DNA from: Armigeres subalbatus
Taxonomy: Eukaryota; Arthropoda; Insecta; Diptera; Culicidae
DNA: 64,000 nucleotides
Assembly (NCBI RefSeq): GCF_024139115.2
Contig: NC_085141.1
Coordinates: forward strand, 397,074,042-397,138,041
Direction: 5' to 3'
Program-made: the position numbers and the translations under genes
Shown here: in pieces, positions 56,111 to 64,000 of the stretch
Position numbering within the stretch: the stretch's first letter is position 1
Layout: each line of letters starts with the position of its first letter
Notes under the pieces: generated by a model
Told to the model about the DNA's origin: nothing
The model's input: the letters and a program-made list of their open reading frames with translations, nothing else
Databases searched by the model: none

Positions 56111-58767
56111 CTGTAACGAGAAAGGATGAGACAAAGTGTAAGTTCGCTGCAGTAAATGTATCTTCGTAACGTAGGTAAATTGAAGTTACAGCTGTTAATA
56201 TAAATCGTAAACGTTTCCTTGATGCTCCGTCTTTGGGGACCGACTGCTGCACAGATATTGGAACATTTGTCCGATTGTTGCACTTAAATAACATTTCTAG
56301 TTTTATAATGGTTGAATGGGTCGTCGTTTGCCCTACAAGGGCATGATAAAACCTTCAAAGCTACTAAGGTTGTAATTCCAGTGACCGAAGTCGTGGTCGA
56401 CGCCCACAAATGGAGACACGATGGTGTGACTCCCTGTCGAAGTAAGTCAGTGGCAACCGGCAGCAGCACCCAGAGGGGATATGAAAATTAAAATCCTTCT
56501 CCACGGTCACGCTGAGACTGGAAGCCGGGAAGACACAACGTTGCGCAATAAAAGAATCATCGGTATTAAATTCTCTCCTGTGCTTCGGTCCACAGGCCAT
56601 TGCAATATCACATGGAGCGAGACGACTAGTGGGTGGTTATTACTAGATATAATATTCTAGAATTCCATTCCGAAAGCTTGGGTGCCATAACATTAATTTA
56701 ATTAGTGGAGCGTCACGAGTCGTACCGAGAGGATGTGTTGGCACCAAGGGAGAAGATTTCTCTTGGTAACATGGAATGGAAAGATAATAGCAAAATGGGT
56801 CCTCTTCGATCGGTATGTTGTTACAGATGTGGAGCGAATGGCTGAGAAAACCATGTATTTGTTCGAGAAATTTAATAGCCTATTTGTAGAGAAGTTCGCA
56901 ATGACAGGGAGTGGATGTGCAGTAATTAAAAGTTTTCTGTTCGTCTGGCTATTTTAATTGCACAGAGTTTCTGATCTTGCAAACGAACTATCTACAACTG
57001 GCAGACTACTGCTTTAAATTTGTTGGATTCGATAATTGTTAACGATTGCAGACTGCATGCAGTTTAGAATAAAAAAAGGGTCTGCATGTCATGAAAACTG
57101 CTTTAGGAAAGAATTCTTGATGTTTACACTCGATCCAGTATCATATATTTGTTAGATAAACATGTTTTCATATTTGTTGTGCAGAGAATTTCTTCAGGAT
57201 TTGAAGAAATGCTCTTCTCCATTCCAAGTTTAATATCAAAGGTTTCAAACCAAAAATTTAAATTCCATTTCGAAAATTAGCCTCATGCTTTTTCAACACA
57301 TGAATGAATCTGTTCCTCGTATCAAAGTTTACAGCAAATATCAAGTCGGAAAATAAATCACCATCTCTCCAAACCAATGACCACACGGATAGTGCTTCTT
57401 GATGTTACGTCCCTTGCACGGAACTGAAATTCACCTATATCCAATGTCGACGATGATTATGATGATGGAGGCGCACCATCACCATTAGTTAGAAAAGGGG
57501 GCCCCTGACATAATCATCGTTGATGCCTGCCGAAGCTTTCGTGCCAGCAGCCCGTAGATTTTCCCGCACAGATAGAGATGGTAACGTTTATTATTACGAG
57601 CTGCACCCGATAAGCATCGCAGTACGGTAGCGAGCGTGGCCACCGCTCAATCGTTATTTGTAGGCTAGTGATTGCGGACCACTTCATCCGAGGGGGCTCG
57701 TATGTATTTGCGTGACTGGCGAATGGAGGTGATTACGGTATTTGCGCGATTCGGTGCAATTTTGACAATATATTTGGAGAGAAATTTGTGGATTCAAATC
57801 TTTGCTCGGCGGCACCGTTAATCCAGCCGAGTTTCCATTCATTGCTTCGCACGGTTGGGATTAGATGGGTTTGCGTCAGAATTACGATCGCTGTCATCTG
57901 ACGAGTGCACCCTGGGCTCGTATCTAGCAGAGAAGCCGGTGCCAATCATCACCATTGGGCATTGCATTGGGTACCGGCTCCAGCTGGGGAGGCCTTTCAT
58001 CAGCAAACCAACGAACGGCGACAACGCGACCATGGATGGAAGCGATAGGATCCCGACGATTGGCGGGCGCACAGGACACAGAGATATCAGCAGCAATGAT
58101 GTTGGTAAAGTTATAGTTGCTGTCAACCGTGAATTGGATAAAATATAAGCTACGGGAAGTGATGGGAACTGCCATATGGGTTGGCATATTCGTAGCGAGG
58201 GTGCACAGGATTAGCTGGGAACGCGTCAACTACGAGGTTACGATTGAGGGTAACTATAGCGGATGGAAATGTTGACGATTTTAGTTGTAATCAAAGTTCG
58301 TGAATAATTGACGAAAATCTAAATATTTAGTTTGAGTTTGTAATTTATAAACAAAAACAGACTTCTGCATTTGATAATTCGTAATTGCATTAGTAATGTG
58401 AAACTCGTTTATTCCTAGATCCAAGTCTGGTTTCGTACGAGTTCAAATCCCAAAACGGGAAGGTATGCATTATATAATTTTGTAGTTTCTCACCAGGGTT
58501 GTCAAATGAGTCAAATGAGTAGTACAAACAGATGCAATAAAAGAAATAAACAGGAGTTCTTTAAGAAGCTCATGAATTGAAAAGAAATTTTCAACGATTC
58601 CTCCATGAGATTTGTACAAGCGTTGCTTAATGAGACGGCACAAGTGATTGAAGTGGACCTGGGATCGATCTCAGTCGGTACCGCTGGCATTCTCTAAGAA
58701 GAAAAATGTCAGATCACACCTTCCTCCTATATGAAGTAAAGGCGTAAGTTCCGACTAAGTGACCGCC
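56111..58767. other. Presumed TMTC intron, no further exon recognised
   Basis: Much of this is unique sequence. GC-richer parts (56300-56600 and 57400-58240) have overlapping short frames on both strands without known domains. A possible box-B-like word (GAGTTCAAATCCC) lies near 58439. No SINE body or tRNA fold follows. Confidence 0.4.
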
Positions 58768-58991
58768 TAAAGCGCACAAGCCCAAGTCCTAGTGTAATGT
58801 GGGACACTAAACAGTACTAAATGGACGGCCCTCCGACGATACAATAGGCCGCCTTTAAAACCAATCATTACGAACGAAATAAGAGATAATACGAATCGAT
58901 ACAATCGGAAACGAGTTAGGCGACGAATAAAGGATCACGATTGGTAGCTTGGAACATGGAACTGCAAGTCGCTATGTATTGTAGGTTGCGA
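58768..58991 (+). pseudogene. RTE element 2 family, 5' fragment
   Basis: Positions 58768-58991 match 62497-62758 in the same orientation (AAAGCGCACAAGCCCAAGTC, GACGAATAAAGGATCACGAT, ACATGGAACTGCAAGTCGCT). A TAG replaces a sense codon just before LGTWNCKSL. Similarity stops after GGTTGCGAC, where a reverse-oriented RTE copy begins. It is a short dead 5' piece. Confidence 0.85.
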
Positions 58992-59962
58992 CGCTAACCG
59001 TAGAAAGTCCTACTTGTAGCCGCAACACGTATTTTCACCTCGCGGCTAACGTCATTATCACATGCAACGAGTGTTCCAATATACATTAAATCGTCGACAA
59101 CCTCAAATCACATTCCACCCACTTCCACCTCGGCATCAACACCGGACTGCCCGTTCTCTGACAGCCAACTTAAATAGTTATGATCGGCCCTATTCTTTCA
59201 GTCTCCCGTTTAAAAGGCACGAAAGCCTGTAAAACCGCTCTGCGATATACATCATCGATGTCGACGTCATCTGCAAAACCAAGGAGCATGTTGTTGAGGA
59301 TGGTTTTGTTTCTTTGTACACCAAATTTTTGTATTGCTCCTTATCGAGCTATGGTGGATAGCTGATTAGAGAGCGCATCGCTCTGTCCATCTAGTGTCAC
59401 GAACGATTTGATTGTCTTACCAGATATTCTGACGCTCGATTTGGATCTATCCAGCGTCGTACGACTCTGCCTAGTAAGCTTTTCCGGAAAGCCATGTTCT
59501 AGCATTATATGCCACAGTTCATTCCGTTTCACTGATTTATCAAGGATTTTTCTCAGAGTGAACATCTTGTTCGTTTTTGATCGCAGTTTGCTAAACAGAA
59601 TTTGGGAGAGTACCTTGTATGCGGTATTGAGGAGTGTTAAACCTCGATAGTTAGCACAATCGAGTCAGTGACCTTTCTTATTGATAAGACATACAAGGCG
59701 AAGGCATTTCTTCTCGCTCACAAATCATTTCAATCACTTGGTGATTTTTTTCGTTCAGCCAATCACTCCCAACTTTTAGAAGCTCGGCCGGGATTTCGTC
59801 TTTCCCAGTGGCTTTACCATTCTTTAGCTCTTGAACAGCCTTTCTCACTTCGTCTAGCGTTAGTGGCACCACTGCTTGTTCATCATCCTCTTTCCCGATT
59901 CTGTTTGTGCCCTCTCTTTCCGATTGTCTATTCAACAATAACTCAAAGTGCTCCTTCTACCT
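58992..59962 (-). pseudogene. RTE element 3, reverse transcriptase domain, decayed
   Basis: Minus-strand frames encode, in order from high to low coordinate: KEHFELLLNRQSER, LTLDEVRKAVQELKNGKATG (KDEIPAELLK follows), LTLLNTAYKVLSQILFSKLR, MFTLRKILDK, SVKRNELWHIMLEHGFPEKL, RISGKTIKSFVTLDG, DALSNQLSTIA, MLLGFADDVDIDD, AFVPFKRETERIG and, near 59000, DVSREVKIRVAATSRTFYG. These are the successive blocks of RTE-type RT. The GFADD catalytic motif is kept, but the block with the first catalytic Asp (usually DFKAAYDS) is deleted between TLRKILDK and SVKRNELW. The QGDALSN block has lost its QG. Confidence 0.85.
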
Positions 59963-59963
59963 A

Positions 59964-60040
59964 CCCTAGTAGCACAGTTTAGATCGATTTGGTTACAGCA
60001 ATTCAAATGTGACTGGTTTTGGTCGCATATGAGTCACATT
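59964..60040. mobile_element. Truncated small MITE, relative of 26644-26753
   Basis: CCCTAGTAGCACAG starts the piece and GTTACAGCAATTCAAATGTG and CATATGAGTCACATTG follow the order of the element at 26644. It sits inside the RTE element 3 remnant, between linker and RT. Confidence 0.5.
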
Positions 60041-60550
60041 GTAGCGCCTTCTGACCTGGTTTTTCTCATCTGTTGCACTTTAGCACTCCAAATCAAACCA
60101 GCCTTTCCGTTGGTTACCAAGTACCTCTGTGGCTGTTATATTGTTGCCACAATGCGTTCAAACTTTCTCCAGTTGGGTGTCCTTCGATTCATTCGTCGAG
60201 CTTATGAAAGAAATGCTCCACAATGCCCTCGCCTGACAGTCACTATGCGTTCAGCCGCATGGTTCTCTCACGCTTAGAACTGGTAATGCTGGACAGCCTT
60301 GCGCGATTCTTGTTTATCAGAAGGTGACGGACAGAGTCGATATTTGGGCCTCAGAAGGTCCTAACATCTATGAAATCTGAGAAATGCCGACCATCTACCA
60401 AAACACGATCGATTTGAATACGTATCGCGATATGGATGTCTTTATGTGTGCTATTATTGAGTGCAAAATAGATGCTACAGATTGCCATTCCTTTGGATGC
60501 GGTAAAATTGACCACCCTTAAGCCGTTGTCATTGGTAGGCTCTCCTTTCT
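60041..60550 (-). pseudogene. RTE element 3, endonuclease and linker, decayed
   Basis: The minus strand reads NDNGLRVVNFTASKGMAICS, then IQIDRVLVDGRHFSDFIDVR and PNIDSV, which are the C-terminal half of RTE endonuclease with the SDH catalytic His changed (SVRH). The linker with KNRARLSS and WFDLEC follows with stops. The N-terminal half of the endonuclease is missing beyond 60550. Confidence 0.75.
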
Positions 60551-60587
60551 AATGACTGGGTGAAAGAACACACTTTTTAGAGATTTG

Positions 60588-60885
60588 AACTGATAAATCA
60601 ATACCAAACGCTAGCACTCTTTCTAGGCTTTGTGCCATAGGTAAAAACTCGATTCTGTTCTGTTTGCGCTACGCACGAGCTGGAAAAGAAAGCTCATGCA
60701 AATGCTGACCGCACTGACGGCACGAGACTTTCACGCAGTAGCAAGAAATATTAATCCGATCAAGAAAAAAAGGTCGCGTACATTTTTCTAGCTAGCTGTT
60801 TTGGTTTGTTTGGTACATGGAATTTGACGGGATATAATGTAAAAATTCATAAAGCATAATCAAAGTGTTTTACAGTACATTTCAA
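60588..60885. repeat. Dispersed repeat Z, copy 2
   Basis: Matches 35612-35925 at both ends (CGCTAGCACTCTTTCTAGGC, CTCGATTCTGTTCTGTTT, AAAGTGTTTTACAGTAC). The middle is more diverged. Class unknown. Confidence 0.6.
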
Positions 60886-60989
60886 CACTTTCCTTAACTC
60901 CATCGATTCGTCCCAATCCTAAGCTAAGTGGCAAGCGTAGATCTTTCCAAATCCACATCGATTCATAAAACCGTACGATTTCTGATCCG

Positions 60990-61405
60990 CCGGATGTGGC
61001 CAATATAGTCGGGGAGTGTTTTGCATCACTCGCTTCAGTAAGCGGCTACGCAACCGATTTTCAAAGAGTCATAGCCACTAAGGCTCTGAAGCTGCAGAGC
61101 TTTTGAGTCCCGCCGGACTTGCTAAGTTTCTCAATAGACCAGCCCTTTTCGTTCGCCGAGCTTTCCTTCGTTCTTGTCTGAAGCAATGGGTGTTCTTGCT
61201 GTCTGGATGAAATAAGGTATCCGATGCTGAAAAACCTTCCCTCTATCGCAACGATAGTATTTCTCGATCTGGTAAATTAAGCCTGGACCAATCAAACTTT
61301 TCCCGACGAGTGGCGCTTCAACCACGTTATCCCAATATCTCCTCCCGCGACGCTGCTGCTTACCGGCCTATCTCGCCTGTGTATCATAGGTCTTCGAGAG
61401 GTTGG
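60990..61405 (+). pseudogene. I-clade non-LTR element 2: RT N-terminal region
   Basis: Plus frames read GECFASLASVSGYATDFQ, QPFSFAELSFVL, DEIRYPMLKNLPSIATIVFL, PDEWRFNHVIP and, with a shift, AAAYRPIS. This is the run from the endonuclease-RT linker into the first RT blocks of I-type elements (GPDxIxYxMLKxLP..., WRxAxVIPI, YRPISL). The AGPD and IPKP words are damaged. It is interrupted at 61408. Confidence 0.7.
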
Positions 61406-61407
61406 TC

Positions 61408-61561
61408 AGGGTCCACGACGTTGGGCATAAGTACGTTAGACATAAGTAAGTTAGGCATAATTCTGCCTTTTTTATGTCGTGGGCTGTTCTTTAAACCATT
61501 GTATGCCTAACGCACATTATGCATAACGTCCTTATGCCTAGCATACTCATGCCTAACGGGG
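61408..61561. mobile_element. TTAGGCATAA-rich insertion, about 154 bp
   Basis: Words CGTTGGGCATAAGTACGTTA, GTTAGGCATAATTC and their complements (TTATGCCTAGCA, ATGCCTAACGGGG) repeat and make the piece roughly palindromic. It separates two consecutive blocks of the I-like RT, so it is an insertion. Confidence 0.65.
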
Positions 61562-61910
61562 TATACCTGGTTGGTCAACCATAGGCTGCGTGAAAAACTT
61601 GAATTTGACGGACGACTTGGTTTTCCCCAACATGCCCTTCGCCCGGGGTATGCGACTAGTTCATACTTTGCCGGATTATGAGACGTACGTGAACCAAGGG
61701 AAATATGTTGATCAAGTTTCCCTAGATATTTCGAAAGCGTTTAATCGCATTTGGGCCCCACTAGTGGTCAAGCAGTTTGTGCACTGGGGCTTCTGGTAAC
61801 ATCCTAGTTTTGTGCACAACTTCCTCACCAGCCGATCCTTCCGGGTTTTTATCGGCAATTCCGTCTCCAGAGCCTTCCCAGAGGAGACTGGGGTCCCTGG
61901 GTACGTGCAT
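61562..61910 (+). pseudogene. I-clade non-LTR element 2: RT palm region
   Basis: The plus strand gives VNHRLREKLEFDGRLGFPQH, RPGYATS, then QVSLDISKAFNRIWAPLVVK, the motif A block (LDxSKAFNR..). A stop follows at GFW, then NFLTSRSFRVFIGNSVSRAF and PEETGVP, where PQGSVLSP would follow in an intact element. The FADD block is absent. Confidence 0.75.
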
Positions 61911-62210
61911 CTGAACCCAAGCAGCGCGGTTAGTGCAGTTCATCGGTGGGCCTCGTTGGTCGGTTCCACCAAGTCGCTACTACCCCTTCCGACTAACCGG
62001 TCCTAGTTCGGACTGATTGCCATCGCTACGCTACAAAGTGACCGCCCGAAACACCCATTGATCCAGGCCACCCTGGAACGACATGCCCAATCTCAAGTAC
62101 CAGCAAATCATCTGCCACCTCCGCACCGGCCACACCCAATTTTCACATAATTTCGATAGAAGGCCCTTTCGTACCGTTTGTGACATCTGAGAAGTACAAA
62201 ACTTGAAACT
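61911..62210 (+). pseudogene. I-clade non-LTR element 2: RNase H C-terminal remnant
   Basis: After a gap, shifting frames read HPLIQ, then LKYQQIICHLRTGHTQFSHN and FDRRPF, the block xRLRTGHTRxTH found at the end of the RNase H region in I/R1-type elements. The interior between 61910 and about 62060 matches nothing I know. Confidence 0.55.
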
Positions 62211-62213
62211 CAA

Positions 62214-62555
62214 AGATGGAGGACTGTACCGCCAGATCTAGATCCAGCTTGGAAATTTTCGAGACCCCCAACCCGGGTATAAGTCTCACCCACGGAGGTG
62301 TGCGAGCCTCTCTGGTCTTTCCAGGGCTGTAAGTCCCCACGCTGGGGGCAGCAGGGACTTTGTCCAAGGGCTTGACGATCCCTCCCCAGGCCATCTGCGA
62401 GTTGTGGCGCCTGCCTAGGATGTGGTGGGGTTTAACAGTGGGCCCTGTTAAACCTCTATAAAAAGCTGCATGTATCCGCAAGTAGGCTCCGCCAAAGCGA
62501 CCGTGTGCCGCTCAAAGCGCACAAGCCCAAGTCCTGGTGTTAGGTGGGACGCTAA
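62214..62555 (+). mobile_element. 5' untranslated region of RTE element 2
   Basis: A GC-richer leader with GCTGTAAGTCCCCACGCTGG, AGGGACTTTGTCCAAGGGCT and CTCAAAGCGCACAAGCC precedes the long frame. Its last ~60 bases recur at 58768. There is an in-frame TAA at 62553-62555 just before the coding frame opens. Confidence 0.65.
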
Positions 62556-64000
62556 ACAGCCCTGACACGACGGCCCTCCGGCGAGACAGGAGGTTTGCGC
62601 AGGCCCAATAAGCCGCCTGGAAAACCAATAATTACGAACAATATAAGAGATAATGCGATTCGATATAATCGGCAAAGACCTAGGCGACGAATAAAGGATC
62701 ACGATTGGAAGCTTGGAACATGGAACTGCAAGTCGCTAGGTTTCGCAGGTTGCGACAGGATGATCTACGATGAATTACATCCCCGCAACTTCGACGTCGT
62801 GGCGCTGCAGGAGATTTGCTGGACAGGACAGAAAGTGTGGAAAAGCGGGCATCGGGCGGCTACCTTCTACCAAAGCTGTGGCACCACCAACGAGCTGGGA
62901 ACCGGCCTCATAGTGCTGGGAAAGATGCGCCAACGCGTGATTGGGTGGCAGCCAATCAACGCAAGGATGTGCAAGCTGAGGATTAAAGGCCGTTTCTTCA
63001 ACTATAGCATCATCAACGTGCACTGCCCACACGAAGGGAGACCCGACGACGAGAAAGAAGCGTTCTACGCACAGCTGGAGCAGACATACGATGGATGCCC
63101 ACTGCGGGACGTCAAAATCGTCATCGGAGACATGAACGCGCAGGTAGGAAGGGAGGAAATGTATAGACCGGTCATCGGACCGGATAGTCTGCACACCGTA
63201 TCGAATGACAACGGCCAACGATGCATAAACTTCGCAGCCTCCCGCGGAATGGTAGTCCGAAGCACCTTCTTTCCCCGCAAGAATATCCACAAGGCCACAT
63301 GGAGATCACCTAACCAAGAAACGGAAAACCAAATCGACCACGTTCTAATCGACGGTAAATTCTTCTCCGACATCACGAACGTCCGCACTTACCGCAGTGC
63401 GAATATTGAATCCGACCACTACCTCGTTGCAGTTTGCCTGCGCTCAAAACTCTCGACGGTGTACAACACGCGTCGAAGTCGGACGCCGCGGCTTAATATT
63501 GGGCGGCTACAAGACGGTAGGCTAGCCCAAGTATACGCGCAGCAGCTGGAAGTGGCACTCCCAACGGAAGAGCAGCTAGGCGCAGCGTCTCTTGAAGATG
63601 GCTGGAGAGATATTCGATCCGCCATTGGTAGCACCGCAACCGCTGCACTTGGCACGGTGCCCCCGGATCAGAGAAACGACTGGTATGACGGCGAATGTGA
63701 GCAGTTAGTAGAAGAGAAGAATGCAGCATGGGCGAGATTGCTGCAACACCGCACGAGGGCGAATGAGGCACGATATAAACAGGCGCGGAACAGACAAAAC
63801 TCGATTTTCCGGAGGAAAAAGCGTCAGCAGGAAGATCGAGACCGTGAAGAGACGGAGCAACTGTACCGCACTAATAACACACGAAAGTTCTATGAGAAGT
63901 TGAACCGTTCACGTAAGGGCCACGTGCCACAGCCTGATATGTGCAAGGACATAAACGGGAACCTTCTTACGAACGAGCGTGAGGTGATCCAAAGGTGGCA
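62556..64000 (+). CDS. RTE-clade retrotransposon 2: endonuclease with N-terminal part of RT polyprotein, open to window end
   Basis: One frame stays open from 62556 to the end of the window (about 481 codons). The first ATG is at 62758, inside the domain, so the true start is unclear; RTE elements may start upstream or by unusual initiation. Numbering codons from 62556: WNCKSLGFAG at 56, catalytic Glu in ALQEICW at 86, RVIGWQPINARMCKLR near 130, HCPHEGRPDD, GDMNAQVG with Asp192 and Asn194, QIDHVLIDGKFFSD, and SDHYLV with His288. All endonuclease catalytic positions are present. The linker follows: YNTRRSRTPRLNIGRLQDG, LEDGWRDIRSAIGS, RNDWYDGECEQLVEEKNAAW, a basic FRRKKRQQEDRDREETEQLY, NTRKFYEKLNRSRKGHVPQP and EREVIQRWQ. 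The RT palm must lie beyond 64000. No stop or frameshift was seen, unlike every other retroelement here, so this may be a young copy. Confidence 0.9.

Noticed and set aside
57839..58229. Overlapping frames on both strands as an upstream TMTC exon
   Set aside because: None contains TMTC transmembrane-region words, and no phase-matching donor could be tied to the exon at 56029.
62775..63290. Minus-strand frame of 171 codons
   Set aside because: It lies opposite the intact RTE 2 endonuclease; codon pattern and motifs belong to the plus strand.

Overview
The window looks like nuclear DNA of an Aedes-type mosquito. It is AT-rich and almost wholly made of transposable-element remains. Three Feilai-like tRNA-derived SINEs, RTE-, I-, LOA- and Jockey-clade non-LTR retrotransposon pieces, dozens of MITEs and the TTTGGCCGAAA / GAGAAGTGAG repeat pair all fit the compact-gene, repeat-swollen genomes of Aedes. 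There are no operons, RBSs, CRISPR arrays or bacterial features. The organism is inferred from repeat families I recognise, not from a database search.

Only one host-gene segment is convincing: an 82-nt exon on the minus strand at 56029-56110. It has good splice sites and encodes a piece of the TMTC (transmembrane and tetratricopeptide repeat containing) family around the motif LFAVHPIHTEA. If this is right, much of the window is TMTC intron sequence carrying transposons.

Layout. 1-7300: an inverted GGCCGAA/GAGAAGT foldback element, a 160-bp GT microsatellite, unique sequence, a decayed reverse-transcriptase fragment, and a local mosaic duplication. 7300-15600: a TA-flanked MITE, an old ~27-bp tandem repeat, an unrecognised 139-codon open frame, a tiny retroposon with 16-bp target duplications, another foldback element, and mostly unique AT-rich sequence. 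15609-17632: a 2-kb, 24-bp-period satellite that is open in several frames on both strands. 17640-22080: unique DNA, a long-TIR MITE and a Jockey-clade fragment. 22082-28925: a foldback element split by a 3.7-kb pogo-like element, then a 1.45-kb long inverted repeat and hairpin MITEs. 28930-41970: unique DNA, MITEs, and LOA- and I/R1-like fragments. 41971-47270: SINEs, a 608-bp foldback, a 1.3-kb TA-flanked element and an I-clade 3' end. 47280-54410: an RTE element split by two insertions that each have perfect 8-bp target duplications; the larger (4.74 kb) holds a stack of smaller MITEs. 54420-64000: the TMTC exon, a reverse-oriented decayed RTE, an I-clade remnant, and an RTE element with an intact endonuclease frame that runs off the end of the window.

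No set of genes here forms a pathway. The main biology is repeated nesting of mobile elements, several of which keep datable target-site duplications, and several structures able to fold into long double-stranded RNA.
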